64,000 nt of DNA from CALAED01 sp036555725 (GCA_036555725.1 DATBKU010000043.1:94667-158666), one strand, 5' to 3'; numbered from the stretch's first letter, positions 34,882 to 43,309 are shown. Numbers and translations are program-made. Notes: generated from the sequence alone by a model not told the origin.

Positions 34882-35532
34882 CTACTCGGCGGCCTCTTCG
34901 GCCTCGCCCTCGGCCGGCTCCTCCGCGCCCTCGCCCTCTTCGACTTCCTCGCCCTCTTCGGCCTCCGCGGCCTCGCCCTCGAGCTCCTCTTCCGTCGGCG
35001 GGGCGACGACGTGGAGGATGAGGGCCTCCTCGTCGGCGGCCAGGGTGGACCCGTCGGGCAGCTTGAGGTCCTTGGCGTGGACGGCGGCGCCGATCTCCAT
35101 GCCCTCGATGTCGACCTCGACGCCGCTGGGCAATTGGGTGGCCTCGGCCTCCAGCGAGATCTGCACCATCTGCTGGTCGAGCATGCCGCCGGGGGCGATC
35201 TCGCCGGTCAGCTGGATCGGGATGTCGACGGTGACCTTCTCACCGCGGCGGACCATGAGCAGGTCGACGTGCTCGAGGAAGCCCTTGAGCGGGTCGCGCT
35301 GTACGTCCTTTGGCAGCGCGAGCGCGCTGCCGCCTTCGAGGCCCTCCACGCGGAGCAGGACGTTCGGCGTCTTGAGGGCCAGCATCAGATCATGGCCGGG
35401 CAGCGAGATGTGCCTGGGGTCGGTGCCGTGGCCGTAGAGGACGGCGGGCACCTTGCCGGCCCGGCGGGTACGCCGGGCGGCACCCTTACCGAACTCGGTG
35501 CGCGGCTCAGCGGCGATGCGTACCTCGGACAC
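34882..35532 (-). CDS. rplY: 50S ribosomal protein L25/general stress protein Ctc, 216 aa
   Basis: The N-terminal 5S-rRNA-binding domain (EPRTEFGKGAARRTRRAG, PAVLYGHG, HISLPGHDL) and the C-terminal TL5/Ctc beta domain (GEKVTVDIPIQLTGE) are both present. The last 35 residues are almost only Glu and Ala, an acidic tail usual for actinobacterial forms. The start GTG 35532 has a good GAGGAG site upstream. The 207-nt gap to prs (35533-35739) holds no gene, but may hold an rplY promoter and a weak hairpin followed by TTTT after prs. Confidence 0.95.
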   Translation of the reverse strand: MSEVRIAAEPRTEFGKGAARRTRRAGKVPAVLYGHGTDPRHISLPGHDLMLALKTPNVLLRVEGLEGGSALALPKDVQRDPLKGFLEHVDLLMVRRGEKVTVDIPIQLTGEIAPGGMLDQQMVQISLEAEATQLPSGVEVDIEGMEIGAAVHAKDLKLPDGSTLAADEEALILHVVAPPTEEELEGEAAEAEEGEEVEEGEGAEEPAEGEAEEAAE

Positions 35533-35739
35533 GGCGAAAACTCCTCGTTGCTGAAAGCTAGCTGGTCGGGCTGGTCGATGCTCGACGCGAACCGTCGAGG
35601 ATCGTCAGGTGCTCCCAGCGGCGCAGCAGTCAGTGCGAACCGGCATGGGTGGCACGCGGTCTGACGAGTTTAGCCGATCCGAACCCACTTCAACGCATTG
35701 GGCGCACGCAAAACAGCGGCCCGGATCCGGCTGTGCGGG

Positions 35740-36720
35740 TTAGGACTGACCGCCGAACAGACTGGTCACCGAACCGTCGCTGAAGACCTCGTTGATGGCG
35801 CGCGCGATGAGCGGCGCGATCGACAGCACGGTCAGCTTGTCGAACCGCTGATCCTCTGAGATCGGCAGCGTGTTGGTGAGCACGACCTCCGAGATGCGGG
35901 AGTTCTTGAGGCGGTCCACGGCCGGCCCGGACAGCACGCCGTGGGTCGCGGCCACCACGACGCGCGCCGCACCCTGGTCGAACAGCGCCTCGGCCGCCTT
36001 CACGACCGTGCCACCGGTGTCGATCATGTCGTCGACGACGACGCACGTACGCCCGGCGACCTGGCCGACGACGTCGAAGACCTTCACCTCGTTGGCGACG
36101 TCGGGGTCGCGCCGCTTGTGGATGATCGCCATCGGCACGCCGCCGAGCCGGTCGCTCCACCGCTCCGTCACCCGTACACGGCCGGCGTCGGGGGCGACGA
36201 CGGTGACCTCGGAGGTGTCGAGCTTGGCCTCGACGTGCGTGGCGAGGAGGTCCAGCGCGAACAGGTGGTCCACCGGCCCGTCGAAGAACCCCTGGATCTG
36301 CGCGGTGTGCAGGTCGACGGCGATCAGCCGGTCGGCGCCCGCGGTCTTGAACAGATCGGCCATCAGCCGGGCGGTGATCGGTTCGCGGCCCCGGTGCTTC
36401 TTGTCCTGCCGGGCATACCCGAAGAACGGCACCACGACCGTGATCCGCTTGGCCGACGCGCGTTTCATCGCGTCCACCATGATCAGCTGTTCCATAATCC
36501 ACTGATTGATCGGCGCCGCGTGACTCTGGATCACGAAGGCGTCGCAGCCACGTACCGACTCCAGGAAGCGTACGAACGTCTCTCCGTTGGCGAAGTCGTA
36601 CGCGGCGGTGGGCGTCGGCTCGATGCCGAGGTTGTCGGCGACCTCCTTCGCGAGCTCGGGGTACGCCCGGCCGGAGAAGAGCATCAGCTTCTTCTCGCCG
36701 GTTGCCTTCATGCCACTCAC
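35740..36720 (-). CDS. prs: Ribose-phosphate pyrophosphokinase (PRPP synthetase), 326 aa
   Basis: Prs makes PRPP from ribose 5-phosphate and ATP. The flexible-loop motif FFGYARQDKKHRGREPI, the metal-binding DLHTAQIQGFF, and the PRPP loop VVDDMIDTGGTVVKA are complete, and length is normal. GTG 36720 overlaps the glmU stop by 1 nt (TAGTG); an internal ATG three codons on is an alternative. Coupling to glmU is widely conserved in bacteria. Confidence 0.97.
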   Translation of the reverse strand: MSGMKATGEKKLMLFSGRAYPELAKEVADNLGIEPTPTAAYDFANGETFVRFLESVRGCDAFVIQSHAAPINQWIMEQLIMVDAMKRASAKRITVVVPFFGYARQDKKHRGREPITARLMADLFKTAGADRLIAVDLHTAQIQGFFDGPVDHLFALDLLATHVEAKLDTSEVTVVAPDAGRVRVTERWSDRLGGVPMAIIHKRRDPDVANEVKVFDVVGQVAGRTCVVVDDMIDTGGTVVKAAEALFDQGAARVVVAATHGVLSGPAVDRLKNSRISEVVLTNTLPISEDQRFDKLTVLSIAPLIARAINEVFSDGSVTSLFGGQS

Positions 36721-38186
36721 TAACCCTCCCCCTCAGCGGTTTCCTCGCTTGCTCGCCTGGCCGCCTCGGCCGATTTGGTGCCCGCGCGCTTGCGTTCGAC
36801 CCAGCCCTCGACGTTGCGCTGCTTGCCGCGGGCGACGCCGATCGCCCCCGGCGGCACGTCGTTGGTGACCGTGGAGCCGGCCGCGGTGTACGCCCCGTCG
36901 CCCACGCTTACCGGGGCGACGAGGACCGAGTTGCTGCCGACGAAGGCGCTGGTGCCGACGTCTGTGTGGTGCTTCGCCATGCCGTCGTAGTTGGCGAAGA
37001 TCGTGCCCGCGCCGATGTTGGCGCCGGGGCCGATGTCGGCGTCGCCGACGTACGTCAGGTGCGGCACCTTCGCACCCTCTCCGACGACGGCGTTCTTCAT
37101 CTCGACGTACGTGCCCGCCTTCGCGCCTCTGGCCAGTTTGGTGCCCGGACGCAGGTAGGCGAACGGCCCGACGTTGACCTCGGGCCCGATCTCGGCGCTG
37201 TCGCAGACGGCGTTGCGTACGGAGGCCGCCGTGCCGACCGTGGTGTCGGTCAGCGTGGCGTTGGGGCCGACCTCGGCGTCCGCCGCGACATGGGTACGGC
37301 CGTGCAGCTGGGTGTTCTGGTGCAGTACGGCGTCGGGCTCGAGCGTGACGTCGGCGTCCACCCAGGTGGTCTGGGGGTCGATCACGCTGACGCCGGCCCG
37401 CATGTGTTGTTCGAGGAGACGCTCGTTGAGCTGGCGGCGCGCCTGCGCGAGCTGGACCTTGTCGTTGACACCCTGAGTCTCGACCCAGTCGGTGGCCATG
37501 TACGCGCCCGCCCGGTGACCGTCGCCGCGCAGGATTCCGACGACGTCGGTGAGGTACTCCTCGCCCTTGGCGTTGTCGGTGGTGACCCGCTTGAGGGCGT
37601 CGCCGAGGTACTCGCCGGAGAAGACGTACATCCCGACGTTGATCTCGGTGATGGCGCGCTGCTCGGCGGTCGCGTCCTTGTGCTCGACGATCTCGGTCAC
37701 CGCCTGCGCGTCGTCTCGGACGATCCGGCCGTACCCGGTGGGATCGGGCATGTCCGTGCTCAGGATGGTGACCGCGTTGCCCTCGTCGTCGTGGGTGCGG
37801 ACGAGCTCGGCGAGCGTCTCCCCGCGCAGCAGCGGATGGTCTCCGTTGGTGACGACGACGGTGCCGCTCAGCGTGCCGACCTGTTCGAGCACCATGCGCA
37901 CGGCATGCCCGGTGCCACCCTGCCGATCCTGCACGACCGGGACGGCGTCTGGCTCGACGCGTCCGAGATGCTCGATGACCTGGTCGCGGCCGTGGCCGAC
38001 GACGACAATCAGGCGCTCGGGGTCCAGCTCACGGGCGGCGGCGAGGACGTGCCCCACCATGCTGCGGCCGCACAGCTCGTGGAGGACCTTCGGGGTACGG
38101 GACTTCATCCGCGTCCCCTCGCCGGCGGCGAGGACGATAACGGCAGCCGGGCGGTTCGCCCACCCCCGTGGACGGCGAACACTCAC
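36720..38186 (-). CDS. glmU: Bifunctional N-acetylglucosamine-1-P uridyltransferase/GlcN-1-P acetyltransferase, 488 aa
   Basis: The N-terminal domain has the nucleotidyltransferase motif LAAGEGTRMKS and the GTGHAVRM region. From about residue 255 a left-handed beta helix of hexapeptide repeats follows, with GPFAYLRPG and the acetyl-CoA site. It makes UDP-GlcNAc for peptidoglycan and other glycans, including possibly the polymer encoded nearby. The GTG start at 38186 adds a 10-residue lead. The 235-nt region between it and tRNA-Gln holds the promoter; no other gene is seen there. Confidence 0.96.
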   Translation of the reverse strand: MSVRRPRGWANRPAAVIVLAAGEGTRMKSRTPKVLHELCGRSMVGHVLAAARELDPERLIVVVGHGRDQVIEHLGRVEPDAVPVVQDRQGGTGHAVRMVLEQVGTLSGTVVVTNGDHPLLRGETLAELVRTHDDEGNAVTILSTDMPDPTGYGRIVRDDAQAVTEIVEHKDATAEQRAITEINVGMYVFSGEYLGDALKRVTTDNAKGEEYLTDVVGILRGDGHRAGAYMATDWVETQGVNDKVQLAQARRQLNERLLEQHMRAGVSVIDPQTTWVDADVTLEPDAVLHQNTQLHGRTHVAADAEVGPNATLTDTTVGTAASVRNAVCDSAEIGPEVNVGPFAYLRPGTKLARGAKAGTYVEMKNAVVGEGAKVPHLTYVGDADIGPGANIGAGTIFANYDGMAKHHTDVGTSAFVGSNSVLVAPVSVGDGAYTAAGSTVTNDVPPGAIGVARGKQRNVEGWVERKRAGTKSAEAARRASEETAEGEG

Positions 38187-38421
38187 AGTGGAGGCTCCCT
38201 CGGCGTCGCGGACTGGACGGCTCGGGCTGGACCTTGGACGTGTCCATCCAGTAGACGACCTGCGTAAACACCGAAGGCGTCAGGCCGTCACCTACCCGAC
38301 ACACGCAGGATACCGTCCGCCTCCGCCCTGTCACCCCGCCCGGCCCGCCCTGTCAAAGCACGTCAACCAGAGTCAACACGCCCAACAAACCCAGGCCGGC
38401 GAGCACACTTCTCCGCCTCGG

Positions 38422-38493
38422 CTCCGGCGCCAGGACTCGAACCTGAACCGAGGGCACCAAAAACCCTTGTGCTGCCGATTACACCACGCCGGA
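38422..38493 (-). tRNA. tRNA-Gln (UUG)
   Basis: The minus strand folds to a full cloverleaf of 72 nt. The acceptor stem is TCCGGCG with CGCCGGA and discriminator G. The anticodon stem AGGGT/GCCCT encloses TTTTGGT (anticodon TTG), and the T arm is TCAGG/CCTGG with TTCGAGT. CCA is not encoded. A tRNA-Gln gene upstream of glmU is a known actinobacterial arrangement. Confidence 0.93.
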
Positions 38494-38830
38494 TCATGAA
38501 CAGGACGTCGGCGTCCTCGTGCGCCGCGCCGGTCCGGGTTCACCTTACCGGCTGGCGCGCCGACCCCGCCGAATCGCCGGCGGCCCAGTCCGGCCGGTGG
38601 CCGGCAACTCGTGGCGCCCCTGGCGCGTTCTCGTTGGGAGAGCACATCGCTCGGGCCGTGCCGCATCGCTCCCACCCGGCACGGCGGCGGCGGCCCTGGT
38701 CGCGACGCGACGGGGCCGCTGCCCACGCGCCTGCGGTCTGCCGGATAAGACCTGATCAAAGCGGTCGCGCGAGAGGCAACCGACATCTGTCCGGCCCGGG
38801 ATGTTTGCCGAAATCCTGGCGGGTATTGCC
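38494..38830. other. Intergenic region without a recognisable gene
   Basis: This very G+C-rich stretch lies between tRNA-Gln and the desaturase operator. Short open frames exist on both strands, but none has a ribosome-binding site or a recognisable product. The promoter of tRNA-Gln must lie in its left part and that of the desaturase in its right part. Nothing else is seen. Confidence 0.5.
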
Positions 38831-38852
38831 TAACCTACGGAGCCGTAGGTTA
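38831..38852. promoter_or_regulatory. Inverted repeat with 10-bp arms, operator of the desaturase gene
   Basis: TAACCTACGG and CCGTAGGTTA are perfect inverted arms around AG, 44 nt before the desaturase start. A TTGCCT box overlaps the left end. The downstream TetR-family gene is the obvious candidate regulator of this site. Confidence 0.7.
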
Positions 38853-38895
38853 CGGTAGCGTAAGTAAGGCTTCCCTCACAGAAAGCGGGTATCCC

Positions 38896-39843
38896 ATGAC
38901 AGAAGCCCCCGTACTAGAGCCACCTCAGGTGCGGGCACGTCCCGACGTCGAGCCGGAGCCGAACGGCACCTTCGAACGAATCCTCGTCGGGGTCTTCACT
39001 GGTGTGCCCTTCCTCGCCCTCTTCGCCGCCATCCCGCTGGCCTGGGGCGCGGGCCTGCTCGGCTGGACCGACGTCGCCATCGCGCTGCCCTTCTACGTCA
39101 TCTCCGGCACCGGGATCACCGTCGGCTATCACCGCTACTTCACGCACGGATCGTTCAAGGCGAAGCGGCCGCTGCGGATCGCGCTCGCGCTCGCGGGCAG
39201 CCTCGCGATCGAGGGTCCGCTGATCACGTGGGTCGCCGACCATCGACGGCATCACAAGTACGCCGACCGGGAGGGCGACCCGCACTCGCCGTGGCGGTTC
39301 GGGACCGACTGGAAGGCGCTGACCAAGGGTCTCGTCTGGGCGCACTGGGCCTGGATGTTCGACGGGCAGCGCACGTCGAAGGAGAAGTTCACGCCCGACC
39401 TGCTCGCCGACAAGGACCTCGTCCGCATCCACCGGCTGTTCCCCGCCCTCGTGGCCGTGTCCCTGCTGCTGCCGGCCGTACTCGGCGGGCTGATCACCAT
39501 GTCCTGGGTGGGCGCGCTGACCGCGTTCTTCTGGGCGTCGCTGATCCGGGTCACCCTGCTGCACCACGTGACGTGGTCGATCAACTCGATCTGCCACACG
39601 TTCGGCAACGAGGACTTCGAGGTACGCGACAAGTCCCGCAACGTGGCCTGGCTGGCGATCGCGTCGTTCGGCGAGTCCTGGCACAACCTGCACCACGCCG
39701 ACCCGACCTGCGCGCGGCACGGCGTCCTCAAAGGCCAGGTCGACATCAGCGCCCGCATCATTTGGGCGCTCGAGAAGTTCGGCTGGGCCTACAACGTACG
39801 ATGGCCGAAGGCCGACCGGCTCGCCACCAAACGAGTGAGCTGA
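38896..39843 (+). CDS. Acyl-CoA (delta-9) desaturase, 315 aa
   Basis: A membrane-bound di-iron fatty-acid desaturase. Three His boxes are present: GYHRYFTHG (H-x4-H type), HRRHHKYAD and WHNLHHADP. Four hydrophobic segments lie in two pairs, one near residues 35-75 and one near 190-230. It introduces a cis double bond in stearoyl-type acyl-CoA, setting membrane fluidity. Length and box spacing match the actinobacterial family. Transcription starts downstream of a 10-bp-arm inverted repeat; the TetR-type gene follows by 56 nt in the same direction, forming an apparent desaturase-regulator operon. Confidence 0.95.
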   Translation: MTEAPVLEPPQVRARPDVEPEPNGTFERILVGVFTGVPFLALFAAIPLAWGAGLLGWTDVAIALPFYVISGTGITVGYHRYFTHGSFKAKRPLRIALALAGSLAIEGPLITWVADHRRHHKYADREGDPHSPWRFGTDWKALTKGLVWAHWAWMFDGQRTSKEKFTPDLLADKDLVRIHRLFPALVAVSLLLPAVLGGLITMSWVGALTAFFWASLIRVTLLHHVTWSINSICHTFGNEDFEVRDKSRNVAWLAIASFGESWHNLHHADPTCARHGVLKGQVDISARIIWALEKFGWAYNVRWPKADRLATKRVS

Positions 39844-39899
39844 CGTCGATCTCGTGGCTTAGCACCGATCCCCGTCGCCGATCCGTCATCATTTGAACA

Positions 39900-40679
39900 G
39901 TGAGCGAACCAGCCCCCCGGTCCCGTAAGCGGATGACCGGCAAGGAAAGACGAGAGCAGCTGCTCGACATCTCGCGGGCGCTTTTCGCCGCACGGGGATT
40001 CGACGGCACCTCGGTCGAGGAGATCGCCGCCAAGGCGGGCGTGTCGAAGCCGGTGGTGTACGAGCACTTCGGCGGTAAGGAAGGCCTGTACGCGGTGGTC
40101 GTCGACCGCGAGATGGAGCGGCTGCTCGCCATGGTCACGCGGGCGCTGCGTGAAGGGGTGCACTACCGCGACAAGCTCGAGCAGGCCGCGCTGGCGCTGC
40201 TGGAGTACATCGAGGAGGGCACCGACGGGTTTCGCATCCTCGTACGAGACTCACACGGCGCCTCGGGCACCGGCGGGTTCGCCAGCCTGCTGAGCGAGAT
40301 CGCCCAGCAGGTCGAGCACGTCCTCGGCCAGGAATTCGATCGGCGCGGCTACGACGACAAGACCGCGCCGATGTACGCCCAGATGCTGGTCGGCATGGTC
40401 GCGCTGACCGGTCAATGGTGGCTCGAGGTCCGCAAGCCCAAGCGCGAGGAGGTCGCCGCACACGTGGTGAACCTCGCATGGAACGGGCTGTCTCGTCTCG
40501 AGCCCAAGCCGCACCTAGATCCAAAACGCCGCCGCAAGGAGCGCGAGAAGCTCGAACGACGCGCGGAGAAGGCGGCGGCCAAGGCCGAGCGCAGAAGTCG
40601 CAAGGCCGAGGGAAAGGTGGACCCCGAGATCGACGTGATCGACCCTGCCACCGACGTCCCCCCGCCGGCCCCCGCCTGA
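39900..40679 (+). CDS. TetR-family transcriptional regulator with long basic tail, 259 aa
   Basis: The TetR helix-turn-helix occupies residues 15-65 (REQLLDISRALFAARGFDG, VEEIAAKAGVSKPVVYEHF). A ligand-binding helical domain of the fatty-acid-regulator type follows to about residue 195. The last 60 residues are a highly charged Arg/Lys/Glu helix (KRRRKEREKLERRAEKAAA) followed by a Pro/Ala end, an extension not usual for TetR proteins. It probably represses the desaturase gene through the inverted repeat at 38831-38852 in response to acyl-CoA; this is inference from position. GTG 39900 has a poor ribosome-binding site; ATG 39933 is possible. Confidence 0.9.
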   Translation: MSEPAPRSRKRMTGKERREQLLDISRALFAARGFDGTSVEEIAAKAGVSKPVVYEHFGGKEGLYAVVVDREMERLLAMVTRALREGVHYRDKLEQAALALLEYIEEGTDGFRILVRDSHGASGTGGFASLLSEIAQQVEHVLGQEFDRRGYDDKTAPMYAQMLVGMVALTGQWWLEVRKPKREEVAAHVVNLAWNGLSRLEPKPHLDPKRRRKEREKLERRAEKAAAKAERRSRKAEGKVDPEIDVIDPATDVPPPAPA

Positions 40680-40746
40680 CGACATCCCTTCGCCGGCGCC
40701 CGCCTGACGACCCGCCGGGGAAACTGTCACACCCTCGCCCTAGCCT

Positions 40747-40762
40747 TCGAACAAAGATTCGA
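40747..40762. promoter_or_regulatory. LexA/SOS-box-like palindrome
   Basis: TCGAAC-AAAG-ATTCGA matches the Gram-positive/actinobacterial SOS box TCGAAC-N4-GTTCGA in 11 of 12 positions. The dyad extends to 8-bp perfect arms (CCTTCGAA, 40744-40751 and TTCGAAGG, 40758-40765) and its right edge meets the ribosome-binding site AAGGAGG of the gene at 40774. It could also form an RNA hairpin that hides that site. Confidence 0.55.
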
Positions 40763-40773
40763 AGGAGGGTGCC

Positions 40774-41217
40774 ATGCTCACCACCGACCAGGCGGGTCCG
40801 TCCGCCGCCGAGATCCGGCGCTTCGCCGAGGCGCTCCGCGCCATCGACCCGGGCGCACTTCCATCCGGCTCGATGGCCCGCGACCTGCACTTAACGGTCG
40901 CCGCCCTGGCCGAGACCGACGTTGGCGCCCGCGATCTCACCGCGTTCGTCGGGTTGCTGGCTCGGCTGTACGGTGCGCTGGCCGCGGTCGACGCGGCCTC
41001 GCTCGCCGAGACGTCACCGCGTGAGCTCGTGGAGCTCATCGTGGGGGTCGACGACGCGAAGGCGATGCTGGAGATGCCCGACCTGTCCCGGGTTCCGTCG
41101 GGCGAGCTGGCATCGTGGTTCCGCGAACTCTATTGCGCCATCATGCGCCTGCGCGCCACCTCCTGTCGTCTCCATCGCGTCTGGACGGCCACCGCCCCCG
41201 TACGGGAGGTGCCGTGA
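40774..41217 (+). CDS. Protein of unknown function, 147 aa
   Basis: No family is recognised. The protein is soluble and mostly alpha-helical, with an acidic middle (LVELIVGVDDAKAMLEMPD) and a basic end with two Cys (LYCAIMRLRATSCRLHRVW). The start ATG is certain: AAGGAGG lies 5 nt upstream. It overlaps the next gene by 4 nt (GTGA), so the two products are made together and may interact. The LexA-like palindrome just upstream suggests induction by DNA damage. G+C content is like the core genes. Confidence 0.7.
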   Translation: MLTTDQAGPSAAEIRRFAEALRAIDPGALPSGSMARDLHLTVAALAETDVGARDLTAFVGLLARLYGALAAVDAASLAETSPRELVELIVGVDDAKAMLEMPDLSRVPSGELASWFRELYCAIMRLRATSCRLHRVWTATAPVREVP

Positions 41218-41501
41218 GCCCACCACCGAGATGCGGTCCGCCCGACTGGATGGCCGCGGAGATCGAGAGATACACCGCCGAGATGCGGGCGCGCACGCTG
41301 CACGACACCGTGGCAGACGATGCGGCGGAGGGCTTCCTCGGCGAGCTCGACGAAGCGTTGTGGATCTTCGAAGAGGTCCAGGCGGCGGCGGAGAACTCCT
41401 TTGCTCACGCCAATCGCCAGGCCGATCACATCGAGGCCTTCCGCCGCCTGCTCTACCGCCTCCACCTCGTCCTCATCGACTGGGAGGAGACCGCCACCTG
41501 A
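41214..41501 (+). CDS. Small protein of unknown function, 95 aa
   Basis: The start GTG 41214 overlaps the preceding stop by 4 nt and has GGGAGG before it. The sequence is an acidic helical protein (WMAAEIERYTAEMRA, FLGELDEALWIFEEVQAAAE) with likely amphipathic helices and a few His/Arg near the end. No family is recognised. Together with the 147-aa protein it forms a two-gene unit behind the LexA-like box. A bidirectional hairpin follows. Confidence 0.65.
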   Translation: MSPPPRCGPPDWMAAEIERYTAEMRARTLHDTVADDAAEGFLGELDEALWIFEEVQAAAENSFAHANRQADHIEAFRRLLYRLHLVLIDWEETAT

Positions 41502-41542
41502 CCCCGGCGACGTACGAGAGCGCGGAGGCCGGCGACCCGCGA

Positions 41543-41574
41543 TGACGCGCCGGCCGAGTGGCCGGGGCGCGTCA
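41543..41574. terminator. Bidirectional hairpin between the two-gene unit and tam
   Basis: GACGCGCC-GGCC and GGCC-GG-GGCGCGTC form an 8 plus 4 bp stem with a 2-nt bulge and GAGT loop, with one more T-A pair at the base. It overlaps the tam stop codon and lies 42 nt after the stop at 41501, so it can end transcripts from both sides. Confidence 0.55.
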
Positions 41575-42402
41575 AGGGCTGCGGCGGGCTACCGCGAAGA
41601 CACGGCGGAAGGGGAAGACCGTGCCGTACGAGCTGCGCGGGTAGGCCTCGCGGAGCAGGGCGCCGTACTCCTTCAGGAACTCGTCCCGGCCGGCCGGGTC
41701 CGCGTCGAGCACGGCGAGCACCGGGCGGAGCGCGGTGCCCTTGACCCATTCGAGCACCGGGTCGTCGCCCTGGAGCACCTGCAGGAATGTGGTCTCCCAG
41801 ACGTCGATCGTCGCGCAGTCCTGAGCCGCGAGCAGATCGAGGTACTCGGCGGGGGCGCCGGACGCTACGGGTGCGGCGTAGGCCGGGTCGCGGAGCACGT
41901 TGCCGAGCAGGTTGTGCCACCGAGGTGACTGGCACAGCTCACGCAGCACCGTGTGACTCGGCGCGTCGAAGTTGCCCGGCACCTGGAACGCCAGCCAGCC
42001 GCCCGGCGTCAGCCACTCGACCCATGCCGGCAGCAGATCACGGTGGGTGGGCACCCACTGCAGGGCGGCGTTGGAGATGATCACGTCGACGGGCTGATCC
42101 GGCTCCCAGGCCTCGATGTCGCCGGTCGTGAAGCGCAGCCCGGGGACCGCGCGCCGCTCGGCCTCCGCGATCATCTCCGGAGAGCTGTCGATGCCCACGA
42201 TGTGGGCCGCGGGCCAGCGATCCGCCAGGGTGGCGGTGAGCTCGCCGCTGCCGCAGCCGAGATCCACCACGTGTATGGGGTCGTCGGCGCGAACTCGGCC
42301 GACTAGTTCGAAGAAGGGCCGGCGTCGCTCGTCCCCGAAGAGCCCGTACTGGGCCGGGTTCCACGAGGTTCCGGGTCGTCTGCTACGTATTTGTCTTGAC
42401 AT
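41572..42402 (-). CDS. tam: Trans-aconitate 2-methyltransferase, 276 aa
   Basis: Class I methyltransferase with the Tam-type N-terminus (WNPAQYGLFGDERRRPFFEL), motif I VVDLGCGSGELTATLA, and the characteristic SNAALQWVPTHRDLL and PGGWLAFQVPGNFDAPSH segments. It methylates trans-aconitate, an inhibitor of aconitase formed from cis-aconitate. The start ATG 42402 lies inside the operator palindrome, so the message would be leaderless if this start is right; no other in-frame start precedes the conserved N-terminus. It is divergent from a MarR-type gene, the arrangement of tam and tamR in Streptomyces coelicolor. Confidence 0.9.
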   Translation of the reverse strand: MSRQIRSRRPGTSWNPAQYGLFGDERRRPFFELVGRVRADDPIHVVDLGCGSGELTATLADRWPAAHIVGIDSSPEMIAEAERRAVPGLRFTTGDIEAWEPDQPVDVIISNAALQWVPTHRDLLPAWVEWLTPGGWLAFQVPGNFDAPSHTVLRELCQSPRWHNLLGNVLRDPAYAAPVASGAPAEYLDLLAAQDCATIDVWETTFLQVLQGDDPVLEWVKGTALRPVLAVLDADPAGRDEFLKEYGALLREAYPRSSYGTVFPFRRVFAVARRSP

Positions 42403-42407
42403 CAAGA
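42394..42407. promoter_or_regulatory. TamR-type operator 1
   Basis: TCTTGA-CA-TCAAGA is a perfect palindrome typical of MarR-family sites. It covers the proposed tam start codon. Confidence 0.7.
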
Positions 42408-42446
42408 GATATGATCTCGTGGCCGATATCGCGCTGTCAACCAGTA

Positions 42447-42460
42447 TCTCGATGTCAAGA
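42447..42460. promoter_or_regulatory. TamR-type operator 2
   Basis: TCTCGA-TG-TCAAGA repeats operator 1 with one arm mismatch. It lies over the first possible start of the MarR-type gene (ATG 42452). The two sites also form a large inverted repeat with each other: TGTCTTGACATC near 42393 and GATGTCAAGACA at 42451-42462. Confidence 0.65.
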
Positions 42461-43063
42461 CAGGTAGGGTGGTCCACCGTGGATGATGAGGTGGACCGGC
42501 TGGTCGCGGCCTGGCACGCCGAACGCCCGGATCTCGACGTCGAGCCGCTGCAGGTGCTCAGCCGGATCTCCCGGCTCGCGCGGCACCTCGACCGGGCTAG
42601 GCGTTCGGTGTTCTCCGCCCACGATCTCGAGTCGTGGGAGTTCGACGTCCTGACCGCGCTGCGCCGCGCCGGTGAGCCGTACCAGCTCAACCCAGGCCAG
42701 CTGCTGCGCGCCACGCTGGTGACGTCGGGCACCATGACCAACCGCATCGACCGGCTGGAGGCAGCCGGCCTCGTCAAGCGCCACCCCGACCCGCAGGACA
42801 AACGGGGCATCCAGGTCCAGCTGACCGAGACCGGCAAGGCCCGCGTCGACGCCGCCTTCGCCGATCTGCTCGAGCGGGAACGCCTGCTGCTGGCAGGCCT
42901 CAGCGGCACCGACCGGGGCCACCTGGCCGATCTGCTGCGCACCCTGCTCGTTCCCTTCGACGCCACCGGCGACGCGCAGCCACGAGCCCCCCGGCCGGTC
43001 GAGCCTCCGCCCGCCGGAACAAGGTCGTCACAGCCTCATCCCAGGCGCCCCCAAGCGACCTGA
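42452..43063 (+). CDS. tamR: MarR-family regulator, TamR-like, 203 aa
   Basis: The winged helix lies at about residues 65-125: LLRATLVTSGTMTNRIDRLEAAGLVKRHPDPQDKRG, including the wing Asp-x-Arg (DPQDKRG). The flanking helices form the dimer domain. By analogy with TamR of Streptomyces coelicolor it should bind the two palindromes between the genes, repress both, and release on citrate-type ligands such as trans-aconitate. The start is uncertain: ATG 42452 lies in operator 2, while GTG 42479 follows a purine-rich stretch and may be the true one. The last 30 residues are a Pro/Arg-rich tail. Confidence 0.85.
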   Translation: MSRQVGWSTVDDEVDRLVAAWHAERPDLDVEPLQVLSRISRLARHLDRARRSVFSAHDLESWEFDVLTALRRAGEPYQLNPGQLLRATLVTSGTMTNRIDRLEAAGLVKRHPDPQDKRGIQVQLTETGKARVDAAFADLLERERLLLAGLSGTDRGHLADLLRTLLVPFDATGDAQPRAPRPVEPPPAGTRSSQPHPRRPQAT

Positions 43064-43309
43064 GCGGGCCCGATCGCGGCGCCGATCGTCCCAGGTCTGA
43101 TGGCCGCCGCTCGCCGGGCCCGGTCGGCGATCACCGGACACGCCGCCGTCGTCGGCACGCCTGCGACGTCGATGGCGTCCTTGACCGCCGGCCGCGGTCC
43201 TCACCCGGGGAGTCGACCTCCATCAACCACGTGGTCACGCCCCATATCATCGCGTTCATCCGACGATCGGCACCACTCCGCCCTCGAGGCGGCCGAGCGC
43301 ACCGGACCG

